Shown here in pieces: positions 10,330-21,372 of a stretch of DNA of 64,000 nt. Every line of letters starts with the position of its first letter. Positions within the stretch are counted from its first letter, which is position 1. Source of the stretch: Calliopum simillimum (Eukaryota; Arthropoda; Insecta; Diptera; Lauxaniidae); contig OX638370.1 in NCBI GenBank assembly GCA_951812925.1, positions 29,751,964-29,815,963 of the forward strand, in the 5' to 3' direction. Position numbers and translations under genes: made by a program. Below the pieces are notes generated by a model that was given only the letters and a program-made list of their open reading frames with translations, ran no database searches and was not told the origin of the DNA.

Positions 10330-11628
10330 TCTCTGTACAAGATCGCCATATGCATAGTTTTTAAGCAGAAAACTCTAGTTTAAACAAAACCTTAACGTTA
10401 TTGGAATGATGAAAATTAAAAACTTTGCATGGCAACATAGTAAAAAATTGTTTTTTATATCATAATGGATTTGATTGATGTTTTTTTGTGTTATAATTAA
10501 GAGCAATTATAGCGAATTAAAATAATAATGCTTTAGGCTAGGGCTTTTGCCACTTCGATAAGTTCATATGATACGAAAATACATTTTTGCCAATATTTTA
10601 TTTATATTTTTTCGCTTTTTTGCTTATAAGTATTATATGTACATAGAAAGCGTATGTATATAACATGTTATAATATTGATCCTTCGTACCCAGCGAAAAC
10701 CATTTTCGTTTATATAAATATACCATAATTTCCTAAGAAAGGTCTATCTTCCGTCTGTCTAAAAAATCACACAAGTGTACCTAATCGAAAGTGAAAGCCA
10801 TTTCATTATCAATTTAAATAGTTTGTTTAAAATCCTACATGTGTATATTAAATTAGTCACATCAATAATTTCAAAATTATTAGGCATTAAGGCCATAACA
10901 TTTCAAAAATGTAATTTTTATTATAAATTTAATGTAATATTAAGTTTTATCTCAATAATCTGTATTAAGCCTCTACCATTTTCCACTTCATTTATTCGTT
11001 CATTAAAATGTAAAGAGAATAATGAGTTTTTACTTGATTTCATGTGCATATTAAGGCAAATAAAAATGCCATAAAATGCAATTTAACACATTTTGACACT
11101 TCATACAGAAAAAAATGCAGTGAAACGCTAAAGTTATATATTTAAATTTTAAATTAAAATTTAATTTGTATAATTTACCAGAAATGCGGGTTTTAAAATG
11201 CAATGTATGATGAGATGTTGTGGAAGCACGAGAGAAAAACACAAAACACATCGAAAAAAAGGGTCAACACTGGCGTCTGACAGCCGGCTTATACACACCA
11301 AATGTTGAAAAATATTGTAATAGAGGCTGTTTGTAAAATTAATGGGTGATAATGCGGTATTATTTATAATGAAAAAAAATTACAACAGTGACAAATATTA
11401 TACATAATAAGAATATCAAGCGACTTACATCGCCAAGGCGAACAACATGAGTAACAAACTGAATAACATTGAAATCCACTGCTTGAGTACTGCAACATTT
11501 TAATTGAATGTTAAATTAAAAAATTTAAATATCATATACTTGATTGAGTATTTCAAACAACTCAGAAATCTATTTATTTTGAAAGTGTACGCACCACGGG
11601 TTTAGAAAATTTCACACGTATTTCTAGC
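10330..11628. other. A+T-rich stretch, no gene seen
   Basis: Frames at 10775-11074 (plus) and 11051-11251 (minus) have no family resemblance and are A/T-driven. No TIRs or RNA genes were recognised. Confidence 0.5.
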
Positions 11629-12083
11629 GACCGAATCCCAACTTGAGTTATACATCATTTTAAAGCTTATAAATTGTGCTTTAATTTTTTTTAAAAAAAA
11701 TTTAAAAGGATTTTTTTTTTTTTGAATTCAAAAGTATTTTTAAGTTTAAAAAATTTTGGTGAAAAAAAATTGTTCTCACCAAGTAATATTTTTTGCTAAA
11801 AAGAACATTTAAAGATGAATGGGAGCAGTTACTTAGATACATATATCAATTTACAAACTTTGATGTAAGGTACAATATAAATTTTTGAAAAAAACCCTTT
11901 TCATGAAAATGACTAAAAACACCAATTTCAACACCCTGTATTTTAACAACAAATTCGACTAGGACCAAATCCTCCCAGATTATTGTTCTTGCACACCGGA
12001 ACTACCATATTGCCAAATTTGAGCGAAATCGGAGGCAAAAAAATGTTCAGCTGGTACACTTAGGGTATTTTGCTTCATATGCA
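11629..12083 (+). repeat. Dispersed repeat family, copy 2
   Basis: Second copy of the repeat at 8960-9364, same orientation, with long A- and T-runs inserted. The right portion (CCGGAACTACCATATTGCC to GCTTCATAT) is best conserved. It ends about 135 bp before the mariner. Confidence 0.7.
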
Positions 12084-12286
12084 TTATGTATGAATAAACA
12101 TGAATTATGTATTCCACATTAAATAAATACTATTACTAGAATAATAAAGTGAAAATGGTTTTATTTTTTCTGGCTTAAAGCATAATTTTTCTCGATATTT
12201 TAATTGTAAAACCATATTAACAGGTCATTCAATAAGTCCGTAGGATAAGTAAGAAAAAAACAAAATTTTGACAAAACTCGATTTTA

Positions 12287-12726
12287 TTATACAACATAGT
12301 GGCCTTCGAGGGCGATACATTGAGTTTAGCGATTTTCCAACTTTTCGATAACACTTTTATAGTACGATTTCTCTTTCTCGTCAAAATAGGCCTCAGTTAC
12401 AGAGATTACTTCATCATTGGACTTAAATTTCTTTCCAGCAAGCATTCTCTTGTAAACAGGAAAAAGTCGCTAGGGGCTAGATCTGGAAAATACGGTGGGT
12501 GGGTTAGCGATTCGAAGCCCAATTCATTCAATTTTGCAATCGTTTTCATCGATTTGTGACACGGTGCATTGTCTTGGTGAAACAACACTTTTTATAGCCC
12601 ACACCCAGAGTATATTCCTTTGTCCTTCCGTTTGTAACGCAGAGAAGGAGGCGTGGCAGATATGGAACAGTATATATATTCTTGATCAGCGTCACCTCCT
12701 GAGTCGATATAGGCATGTCCGTCTGT

Positions 12727-12758
<32 letters not shown>

Positions 12759-14076
12759 GTGGCTGGGAGGCTGGCTGGGTGGCTGGCTGTGTGTGGAAAT
12801 ACATTTTTTGGGAAAACTAAGCAAGATAATTCAATAAAATTTGGAACACTGCCTCCATCGTCAAAGCTAGCTCGGGGGATTGAAAATGACCAAAATCGGT
12901 CAACGGACACGCCTACCGCCCATACAAAAAATATCTTCAAAATGCAAATTTTGGAGTATTTTTCACAACAATGCAACCAAAATACACATAAATACTACGA
13001 AATGTCAGCGCAAGCTCTGAGCAAAAACTGGTCGAATTTGGACAAGAGGGCGTGGCACCTCTCATATAAGCAAAAGCTTCAAAACGCTGTACTGAAAGCG
13101 TTTTTAGAGATAATCGAACTAAATTTGACTCAGACACTAAAAACTATAAATGCAAGCTTTAAACAAAAACTGGATGAAATCGGACAAGAGGGCGTGGTTC
13201 CTCCCATATGAGCAAAAGCTTCAAAACGTTATTCTGAAAACATTTTTTCAGATAATCCAACCAAATTTCACTTAAATACTAAGAACTATAAAAGCAAACT
13301 CTGAGAAAAACCTGGGTGAATTCGGAGGGAGTGGCACCTCCCATATTAGCAAAATTTTCAAAATACTGCTGTGTAGGGTATTTAATGTTTGGCCAGGCCA
13401 AAGGTAACACCCTTACTAGTTTCTTTTGCAAATGTGTTGATGGTGGTTCCTTTTTGGATATAGTCGCTGAATATTATTCCCTTCGCATCCCAAAATACAG
13501 ACGCCATCACCTTACTTGCCGACTGTTGCGTCTTTGCTCGCTTTGGATTCGGTTCGTCAACTGGTGTCCACTCAGCTGACTGTATTTTGGATTTTGGTCT
13601 GTAATAGTGAAGCCATGTTTCATCCATTGTCACATATTGACGATAAAATTCGATTTTATTGCGGCTTAACAGCGCCAAACAGTCCTCTGATGCATCAATT
13701 CATTGTTGTTTTTGGTCTAATATGAGCTCACGCGGCACCCAATTTGCACAGAGCTTTCGCATACCCAAATGTTCGTGTAAAATGGTAAAAACACTACCAT
13801 CTGATATCTTTACAATGTCAGCTAGCTTGTGCACCTTCAATTTGTGATCGTTCATAACCAATTTGAGGATTTTTTTTATGTTTTCTGGATTAACAGCCTC
13901 ATTTGGGCGTCCACTGCGCTCTGCATCATGACGTTTAAGTTCAGCAATCCACTTCTCTACCATTTGTCTCGATGGAGCAGAGTTCTGATAATGTTTATCA
14001 AGCCAGTGTTTGGTTTCCACTGTATTTCATCAAAAAGTAATGCTTTATCAAGACCCGAAATTCAGTTTTTTTCCAT
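12287..14076 (-). pseudogene. mariner transposase (DD34D), inactivated
   Basis: Mariner transposases cut and paste their own element at TA sites, using a DD34D catalytic triad. On the minus strand the N-terminal half contains WLDKHYQNSAPS and RSGRPNEAVN, followed by the first catalytic Asp in VTMDETWLHYY. The second Asp is in LFHQDNAPCHKS and the third in PDLAPSDFFLF, with exactly 34 residues between them. Visible lesions are a frameshift soon after the probable start (ATG at 14074-14076), an in-frame TGA just after DQKQQ near 13700, interruption by DINE-1 with loss of about 25 residues between INTFAKE and KVLFHQD, a frameshift after SDFFLF, and a TAA shortly before the C-terminal CIALEGHYVV. 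It cannot make active protein. Confidence 0.95.
12589..13420 (+). mobile_element. DINE-1 / Helentron-type element, copy B (inside mariner)
   Basis: It carries the full set of DINE-1 landmarks in order: 5' TTTTTATAGCCC and AGAGTATA, GTAACGCAGAGAAGGAG, TATATATTCTTGATCAGC, an expanded GGCT microsatellite (about 12719-12790), three or so 140-bp GGCGTGGCACC monomers, GTGTAGGGTATTTAATG, a perfect TTTGGCCAGGCCAAA hairpin and terminal CTAGT. The hairpin ends 13 bases before CTAG, as expected for a rolling-circle transposon 3' end. The GGCT expansion produces long tryptophan/leucine/alanine or proline/serine frames (12495-13211 plus; 12546-12976 minus) that are artefacts. Confidence 0.9.
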
Positions 14077-14258
14077 TTTTTTTTTTCACTAACAAAAGTT
14101 GCTTCACACAAAATGCTATAACTCACGAATCAATAGTCAGATTGCTGTCAAATTTATATACTTATCGTTTGAAGGTTAGTACTAAATAAAAATCATATGG
14201 AAAAATTCTAGCAAGGCCGTCTATGTGTCATCATACGGACTTATTGAATGATCTGTTA

Positions 14259-16054
14259 TTTTACTTGTTAATTGCTTTAATTTTTTTATTAGCCGAGTGG
14301 AGTATAAATTACGAAATTCATTTTCTTCGTGTAATATTGATGTTTTTCTATGAAGGTAATATCATCAAACTTTTTGATAAAACTAGCTTGAGTCATTAAA
14401 ATAATCAAATTTTTCAGTTGTTAAGAAGTGTGCGTGGCATTTTTTGACTAAATCCTACTTTTTGTTATACTTATGATAATGACTATTAGAACCCACCTTT
14501 TTAACTTTGAGAACTGAAACGAGTTCTAATACTAGATATTCAGTTTACTTAGATTGGTCCAAAATACAGACAGATCTTATGACCAGCAATCATCATAGGA
14601 ATAGCAATTTAATGAGTATTACAAACGGTTTGAGAAAAACATAGTTCTAACATATCAGCAGGAGTCATTATTTTACCATAAAAGCTAGTTTCCATAATAT
14701 TTACATATACTGTAGTAATATTTCTCTATTATTCTACTAAAATCGTCAATTCAATGAGCCTTTAAAAACCAAACTGACTCATTTCGTACAATTACTTTTT
14801 GAACAATTGGCAAACAACTTTCACTTTTCAAAGAAATATCCATAAATGGACTTCAATTATTATAATCAGAGAGATACTTACGCAAAACAGTTAGGGGGTA
14901 TATTAAATTAATGATAACAATCTGACAAACTCTCATCCTTTTAGCAATAAATTATCATACCCACATATGATTATAACAACTTGCTTGTCAAATGTCCCAG
15001 ATAATTAAACATCATTGCTATATTTGGAACAAAATCAATTTTGATGTCTGTTGAGAGACTTTGACCTACATTACTAGGGAACTGCAGAAAAAGCAAAAAC
15101 ACTACTATTCTTATTTTCAATTATTTCGCTTTTTATTTTATTATTATTGTTATTATATGATTTCTATATTAATGTTTTTCATATACCAAACATTATATGT
15201 AAGTAAGTATCCCACCACCAGCAGCAAACAACTCCCACATTACATACAGCCAACAGTCAATGTTACTCATGGAAGTCAACCCACAAGAAGAAATCGTGAT
15301 TTTTGCCTTAAAAATGAAAATGAAATTAAATTTTGTGGGTCAAAAAATAAAATGAATGAATGTATTTATTTTGTGTAAAAAGCGAACGAGCGGGGGTTGG
15401 AGGCGTTCGAGTACATATACCATGTCAACATGTACTCATCGTATTAACAAAGTACAAGTAAAACGGGAACAAAATGAGTAATGAGCAAAAGTTCAGTTTT
15501 TGGCAATGACAGATTTAAAATTGCACTCAAATAAAGTTTTCAGTTGACTTGATTTTCATTTTGCATTTAAATTTTAAATAGTTCCTTCGGAAGACAAATT
15601 TTTTTATATTTTGTGATGAAAAGTATCACAGAGTTCTCATATTCTTTCCAATACGAGCGACTTACAAAATTTGGTCCTTACTTAATGGCGTAACTTTAAG
15701 ATTTTAAAGAAATTCAATGGTTATAGTTAATGAAAATATCAGCAAGATCGATGTTCATGATAATTAATGCGTAAAATTCATTAGATTCTCAAAGTTACTA
15801 ACATCAACGTTCTTTGGGTCAAAATTGACCGAAGTAATACATTTTTTCTGCTGAAATAGGTTATGTCATAAACTATGAGTCGTACGCAAGCGGCTTTAAG
15901 GTCTTTTTAGTAGAAAATTTCCTGAGCTACAAAAATATTGCATAACATTTTGCTGTGGAATTTACCGTAACTCACGTTTCCTACTCCAGGAAAAATAAGA
16001 CCTGAATACATTTTGTGAAAAAAATAAATATGTTTACAGCAACAATTTTAAATA
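14259..16054. other. A+T-rich stretch, no gene seen
   Basis: No coding signal; the plus frame 15061-15378 is low-complexity. No TIR pair was recognised. CATGTCAACATGTACTC near 15421 is a short partial palindrome. Confidence 0.5.
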
Positions 16055-17020
16055 AGGACTGCCCCAGAAAAATTTGATACTTTCTTTTTCATCAATAAAA
16101 AAACACGTTATGAATTTTTTTTAAATTTTGTTTTTTTATTTATTAATGAGTAGTATAAAAAACATAAATAACATTACACTATTAACAAATATTTATTTTA
16201 TATAAAAATATTTTACTTTTTTTTTAAGACCATTCATTAAGTTTTGTACAGTTGTTTCGTCGACAGTACCGTACGACCTTTGATTTGATTTGATTTGATT
16301 TTATTGAACAATTGTACGAATAAGATTTCTCTTTAAGTTGTACAATTAAATATGTAATAATGATTTAAACAAATTCAAAATATCTTATATGCTATGGGTA
16401 ATAATAATTAAGTATATGTATAAAAAAGATAACTTATTAGTAAATAGAAGGCTTTGCCACTTATTTTTGAAATCTCTAAAATTTTTTGCAGTACTTTTAC
16501 TCTTCCGAAGATCTAATTTCATTAGAGCCCAATATCTCTCAATAGGTCGAAGGTCTGGGCAGTTAGGTGGAACAAACGGTCTGGTACTTTTTGAACTCCG
16601 TAGGTCTTTAGCTTAAGTTTTTTCTTTAGTCTGTTTATTGAAGATTTTGAGGTTCCTGCTCTGGCATCCATATCTCGTTCTGAAGTGTTGGGATTCTGCT
16701 TAAAAAGGCGCTTTACTTTTTTCACCAACTATGGGTCTATACTGGCTTTTCTACCTGAACCCTTTTCCTGCGTAATAAGTTGACCCTTTCTATAATTCGA
16801 AATAACCCTTTGGACAGTGTTTTCTGATGCACCTGTTTTTTTACCTATGGCTGATTATTTTAATTCTGGTTTTTGCAGGTTTTTTCTTTATCGTTTTGAG
16901 TTTGTTTACCAAGTGTTGCATATTTTTTTAATCGTCATGTTATATAGAAAAAATAGCACCCATACTTCGACATGCACGATCTTAAGGAATAAAAGTATCA
17001 AATTTTTCTGGGGCAGTCCT
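16055..17020 (-). mobile_element. Tc1-type element, internally deleted, TA target
   Basis: The ends AGGACTGCCCCAGAAAAATT are perfect inverted repeats (16055 onward and inverse to 17020), bounded by TA on each side (16053-16054, 17021-17022). The element is 966 bp. Its minus strand holds the N- and C-terminal parts of a transposase, but the centre is missing. A (TTGAT)n run lies at 16279-16301. The TIRs are near-identical, so this copy is relatively young or recently cross-mobilised. Confidence 0.9.
16480..16850 (-). pseudogene. Tc1/IS630-type transposase remnant, catalytic core deleted
   Basis: The minus strand reads a helix-turn-helix region (GASENTVQRVISNYRKGQ), an in-frame TAG, then a second helix-turn-helix (VKRLFKQNPNTSERDM and GTSKSSINRLKKKLKLKTY). 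About ten residues later the sequence jumps, with a frame change, to PPNCPDLRPIERYWALMK, the region of the final catalytic Glu (the E of RPIERYW). The two catalytic Asp regions that should lie between are absent. This is an internal-deletion derivative that keeps DNA-binding and C-terminal pieces only. Confidence 0.85.
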
Positions 17021-17064
17021 TATATGTATGTAAGTATTCACTCAGAACCTTTAAATATCTATTT

Positions 17065-19145
17065 GGGTGATTCTTAGATAGATAACTGTGCTTTTTCGGG
17101 TTGTAAAATTGGCAGATAATTTTTTTGGATTTTTGCAAGTTTCTTCATGCTATCTTGTGCAAACACACTCTTAAAACTCACCTTTTAAGTAGATCAACTA
17201 CAAGTGTGAATTTACGGCTTTGAGGTTGAAATTAAGAAATTTTGCTGCCACGTTTGTGACCAAATTGCCACGTTTGTGACATTTTAGCCACAGTATGGAA
17301 AAATGATGGTTTTGAAGCGTTTTGATGAGAGATATATTGCATATAATGACAAATTTACACTTCAAGACTAATTTTGCAACAGTGTCATGTCTCCAGTGGT
17401 CCATTTTTTTTAAACCCTACCGCCCAAAAGATCAACTATGGTTTCCTGTTATCTGTTTTTATAGCCGTTTATGGTGGATTAGGATCTCCACATTACGAAT
17501 CTGATCTTGATTTTTTTCTATTACATCAGTATCCTTAGTTATCCTTGCTCAAAAGTGAAAAAATCACAGTTTTGACATCTACTTAACAAAAACAGCAACA
17601 AGTAAAATTAATTTTTGTCAATGGATTCAGACAGCCAAATTTATTATCAACAAGACATAATTTACCGTTTTTCAATTGGATTCCTAGTTTCCGAGTTATA
17701 AGCCTTTAAAAAAAGGATACCTCTCAATAACACACAAAGGATTTTCTGGACCGAAAAATTAACAAAAATGGTAAGTTTTCTTATTTTTATCAAAAATATA
17801 ATTTATCACAAAAATTTTAAGCCCTTACAGACTAAAATCGGATGAAAAAATAAGGCTCTATTGTAGATTTAGTGAATGAACAAATGAAATTTTGATTCTG
17901 TTAATTTGAAAATCAATAGTTTAGAGGGGTCATTCAATAAATCTAGCATAGAACTGCCATTTTTCATGCGACTATGGTCTGCAAGGTCACGAAATTTTTG
18001 TAATTAAATATTTTATTGATAAAAATAATAAAACTTGATTTTTTGTAACTTTTGGGTCTCGAAAAATCTTTTGTATGTTATCGAAAGATGTCCTTATTTT
18101 AAACGCTTATAACTCGGAAGCTGGGAATGCAATTGAAAAACGGTATATTCTGTCTTGTTGACAATAAATTTGGCTGTCTGAATCCATTGACAAAAATTAA
18201 TTTTACTTGTTTTTGTTTTTGTTCTATAGCTTTAAGTAGATGTTAAAACAGTGATTTTTTCACTTTTGAGCAAGGATAACTCAGGATTCTGATGGTGTAG
18301 AAAAATTTTTGTATTAAAAACATAATTAATAGCCTTCAACTTAACATCTGTATACTCAAACTTTATATCGAAATATGTTTTTTGCAGACTGATAAAAAGT
18401 GCCACGCTTGTGACATTTTTGATGCGCCACGTTTGATATTTTTGTAGTTTATCGCTCATTGTAAAGCACGCTTTTGATTTCAAGATTTTTCCGAAAGAAT
18501 TTGGGGTCATGTATGCAAATCCCACAAAAAAATTGTTTCATGCATAAAATAAAATGTACTACCAGGGAGTGCCGAGTGCCACGTTTGTGACTGCTTTTGT
18601 TTATAAACTGCCCTATTAAACGCAAACAGATTTCTTCTTGGACTCGTCTTGACATGATGACCTTTGGGTGATGGATAGTGATCAGAACTAATGCATGTGT
18701 ATTGCAATCTATTGACTGAAACAGTAGTACCATGCAGTAGTAGCATAATGCTTTCAAGACATTTTTTTTTTCCAAAACTAGGGGACAGTTTTCAATTCGA
18801 AATTGTGCCCTCTAAAAATTATTTAAAACTGCAGATGAGCTCAGAATATTGTAGCCTTAAGTATTTACTTAATATGTGTAGTAACTTGTTTTCTGTTCTA
18901 TTTCCGTTTTTTGGTCGTTTTTCATCGTTTTGTGTATAAAAAGTGGGGGTAGGACATGCCACGTTTGTGACATTTGGGGTATATTTGCAAACTTTAGACC
19001 AATAAATATTTGGTGGTAAAATTGATACGCTCTATTAGAAAAACATAGTTTCTAACTTATAGCGTAATTTTTTGTGAAAAAAAAGCCTACTGTATAGGTG
19101 AAATCGCCAGAGGACACAAAAAGTACAGTTATCTGAGAATCACCC
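17065..19145. mobile_element. Unrecognised 2.08-kb TIR element with GCCACGTTTGTGAC motifs
   Basis: The ends GGGTGATTCTTAGATA and its inverse TATCTGAGAATCACCC extend inward with one small gap (ATAACTGTGCTTTTT against AAAAAGTACAGTTAT). Both sides are flanked by ATTT (17061-17064, 19146-19149), a probable 4-bp target duplication. Inside, GCCACGTTTGTGAC is repeated at 17247, 17267, 18578 and 18958, with a one-base variant at 18401 and a degenerate copy at 18426. Long inverted arms occupy 17538-17717 and 18091-18284. Minus-strand frames (18232-18525, 18449-18775, 17198-17404) show no transposase motif I know. The superfamily is undetermined. Confidence 0.75.
17538..18284. repeat. Long inverted repeat inside the 17-19 kb element
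   Basis: The arms of about 180-195 bp match closely after inversion: TTATCCTTGCTCAAAAGTG, AGTAAAATTAATTTTTGTC, AATGGATTCAGACAGCC, and CCGAGTTATAAGC. The loop is about 370 bp and matches the repeat at 9795-10030. Transcription through it would give a hairpin RNA. Confidence 0.85.
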
Positions 19146-19149
19146 ATTT

Positions 19150-20055
19150 AGCTTTAAAGTTAAACAGAAGTAATGAAATATCGCAACCAAATGAGGTAGG
19201 CACCGTATGATTTCGTTGACCTGTTGAAAAAAAAAAAAACATTTTCTGTTAATTTGGACTTCAGTGAAAAACTTTGCATAAGAAAACCTGGGTGAAAGGA
19301 CGGACCCCTGGGCTTAGCACAGTTCAAACGACCCGTTGGAGCATATTACCAAAATGAATCAAGTACATATTAGTATCACATCGATGAAACATTTATATCT
19401 GACTGCTTAAAAAGTATTGACAATTACTAATATAGCCAAGCCCTCTCACTTGCATATATCAAATTTTTTTTTATCTTAAACACTTCAAAATCAATTTTAT
19501 GACTTGAAATTTTATTAACATTTCATAAAAGTATATCGCATATTGTGAATTGCTTAGATAAATAAGGAAACAAAAGGCAAGAAAAAAATAAAATCAAGAA
19601 ATGATATCAAATTAGTACTTGTGTAATTTTAAGTGCAAACTGTTAATTGGTAACAAAAATTATTTTTCTTTTTATCAATAATGTTAAACAAACAATTATG
19701 TGTAGTACTGATACTGAAAAATTGTGCACGGGCCAAATATTTACTTGTAATAAAAATTTCTTATTGTGAAAAAAAAAAAGATTTATTTGTAATGTTGATA
19801 ATTGTGGTTTTCCACACGCTACGCGTACCGATAAATTGGGCTATAAATTTTTTTAACAACAGAATAAGTGTTCGATAACAGTTAAGTGTTATTGCCAGTT
19901 TACGGGCATTAAAACCTTACAAGTTTTTAAGTAATAAACTTTTTTTTTTTAATTTCGAATTTTGTTAATGCATAAGAATTGTGACGTACTAGTGCTAAAC
20001 TTTATTATATAATCAAAAAGTGTATCGAGTGCATATCTACGAGGACTGTATTTAC
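19150..20055. other. A+T-rich stretch, no gene seen
   Basis: The plus frame 19681-19878 has no recognisable domain. No terminal repeats were found. Confidence 0.5.
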
Positions 20056-20510
20056 TAACATGTTACTCATGTTACTAACACAAACGTTAGAAACAAAAAT
20101 GTTATTTATGGAAATATTACACACAATTGTTATCAACAGATTTTACTTACAGATGTATCACAAATAGAAATTTAACTCCCAAAAATGTTACTAATAGAAA
20201 TGTTGCTAACATAAATATTATTTACATAAATATTATTAACAGAAGTTTTACTAACAGAAATGTTATCATGTAGAAATAACAAAAACAAAAACAAAAAATC
20301 CCAAAAATGTTACTAATAGAAATGTGGCTAACATTAATGTTACTTACATAAATATTATTAACAGAAGTTTTACTAACACAAATGTTACTAACAGAAGTTT
20401 TACTAACAGAAATAAATGTTAGCAGCAGATTTAATCAACAGTAATAGTATTGGCACATTTTTATAACAGAAATTTTTCTACAGAAGATATTACTAACAGA
20501 TACATTACCA
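20056..20510. repeat. Degenerate tandem array of ATGTTACTAACAGAA units
   Basis: About twenty imperfect units of 16-20 bp with the core GTTACTAACANAAATGTTA run across the stretch. A 60-bp block (CCCAAAAATGTTACTAATAG with TAACATAAAT... following) is itself duplicated at about 20176 and 20300, indicating a higher-order duplication. No coding. Confidence 0.8.
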
Positions 20511-21341
20511 AATCATTACATATTATTTTTCATTTCTTATAAATAATTTCACTACATTTTGTTGTATTTTATATTTTCTGAAGACAGGTAAATCAAAATC
20601 TCCAAGTAACAGTTTTTTATTCGCAAAATACAAAACTAATGTATCAAAGATAATGCTAAAAATCAATTCCCACATAATAAATCAAATTTAATTAAAAATT
20701 CAATCCGCAAAAAAAAAAATTTCCTACATTTTGCGAAAGCTTGTTAATATGAAAACACGTGCCAAAACATATAATTTTGAGGGAGAGAAAAAACATAATA
20801 AATGTCACATATTCAGCAGACAAGTCTTAATTAATAAAATTGACAACAGTATTGTAGAATAAATGGTTTTTATTTTTTATTTAAAAAAAATACATTTAAT
20901 TGGCATAACAGTGCGTAAAATTCAAGTTCATGAAATCACGACTATACGTAATACGTCACGTGTTTGTCTTTATTTTTTTAGTAAATATATTTTTTTTAGA
21001 CCTTTATTGGTTTATATCGTACTTCAATGACGTAAAAAGTAATATCGTATATTGCCGCCACATGTAATACGACAATTTACTGAATAAGTTTCGGCGGAGT
21101 TTTGTGGTTTTCATACAACGTATTTAAATATATGACTATATCAGATACACTATATAATGTATATTTATTTTATTTATTGACAATTTAACGGTTTTTGATT
21201 TCACATAGTTATGTTAATTTTTTTTATTTATATATGGCGTATTTCACCATACAGTGTTTTACTTTACATTTAATGCCTTATTTATAAACATATATTTGTA
21301 CAATAACCTCTAATAATTTTTAATTTTCTTTCTTTTTCCAG
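20511..21341. other. A+T-rich stretch, no gene seen
   Basis: No coding or TIR signal. The last 20 bases before 21342 are pyrimidine-rich and end in CAG, forming the possible splice acceptor of the candidate exon described next. Confidence 0.5.
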
Positions 21342-21372
21342 AAGGCTATCGAGGCACATTCGCGATTTTAAG
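21342..21372 (+). other. Candidate 31-nt microexon
   Basis: A pyrimidine tract (TTTTCTTTCTTTTTCCAG) is followed by 31 bases with clearly higher G+C than the surroundings, then AAG/GTAAAC, a strong splice donor. Two of three frames are open (RLSRHIRDFK or GYRGTFAIL); the third has a stop. No gene was recognised and no partner exons were found in the window. If real, it would mean the window is intronic DNA of a plus-strand gene. Splice-like sequences arise by chance in 64 kb, so confidence is low. Confidence 0.3.

Larger units (their letters stand above)
12220..14256 (-). mobile_element. mariner element with intact ends, split by a DINE-1 insertion
   Basis: The terminal inverted repeats begin ACAGGTCATTCAATAAGTCC (left) and ACAGATCATTCAATAAGTCC (right, minus strand). 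Both are bounded by a TA duplication (12218-12219 and 14257-14258). Total length is 2037 bp. Subtracting the DINE-1 insert (about 830 bp) leaves about 1.2 kb, close to the 1.3 kb of intact mariners. The transposase gene is on the minus strand and broken in several places. Because both TIRs are recognisable, the ends could in principle have been mobilised by an active relative. Confidence 0.95.

Noticed and set aside
12495..13211. Longest open frame in the window (238 codons, plus)
   Set aside because: It runs from antisense mariner through the DINE-1 insert; the tryptophan/leucine/alanine-rich part is the GGCT microsatellite. Not a gene.
20056..20510. CRISPR-like array
   Set aside because: Units are degenerate, 16-20 bp, with no fixed spacer length, in an evidently eukaryotic context.
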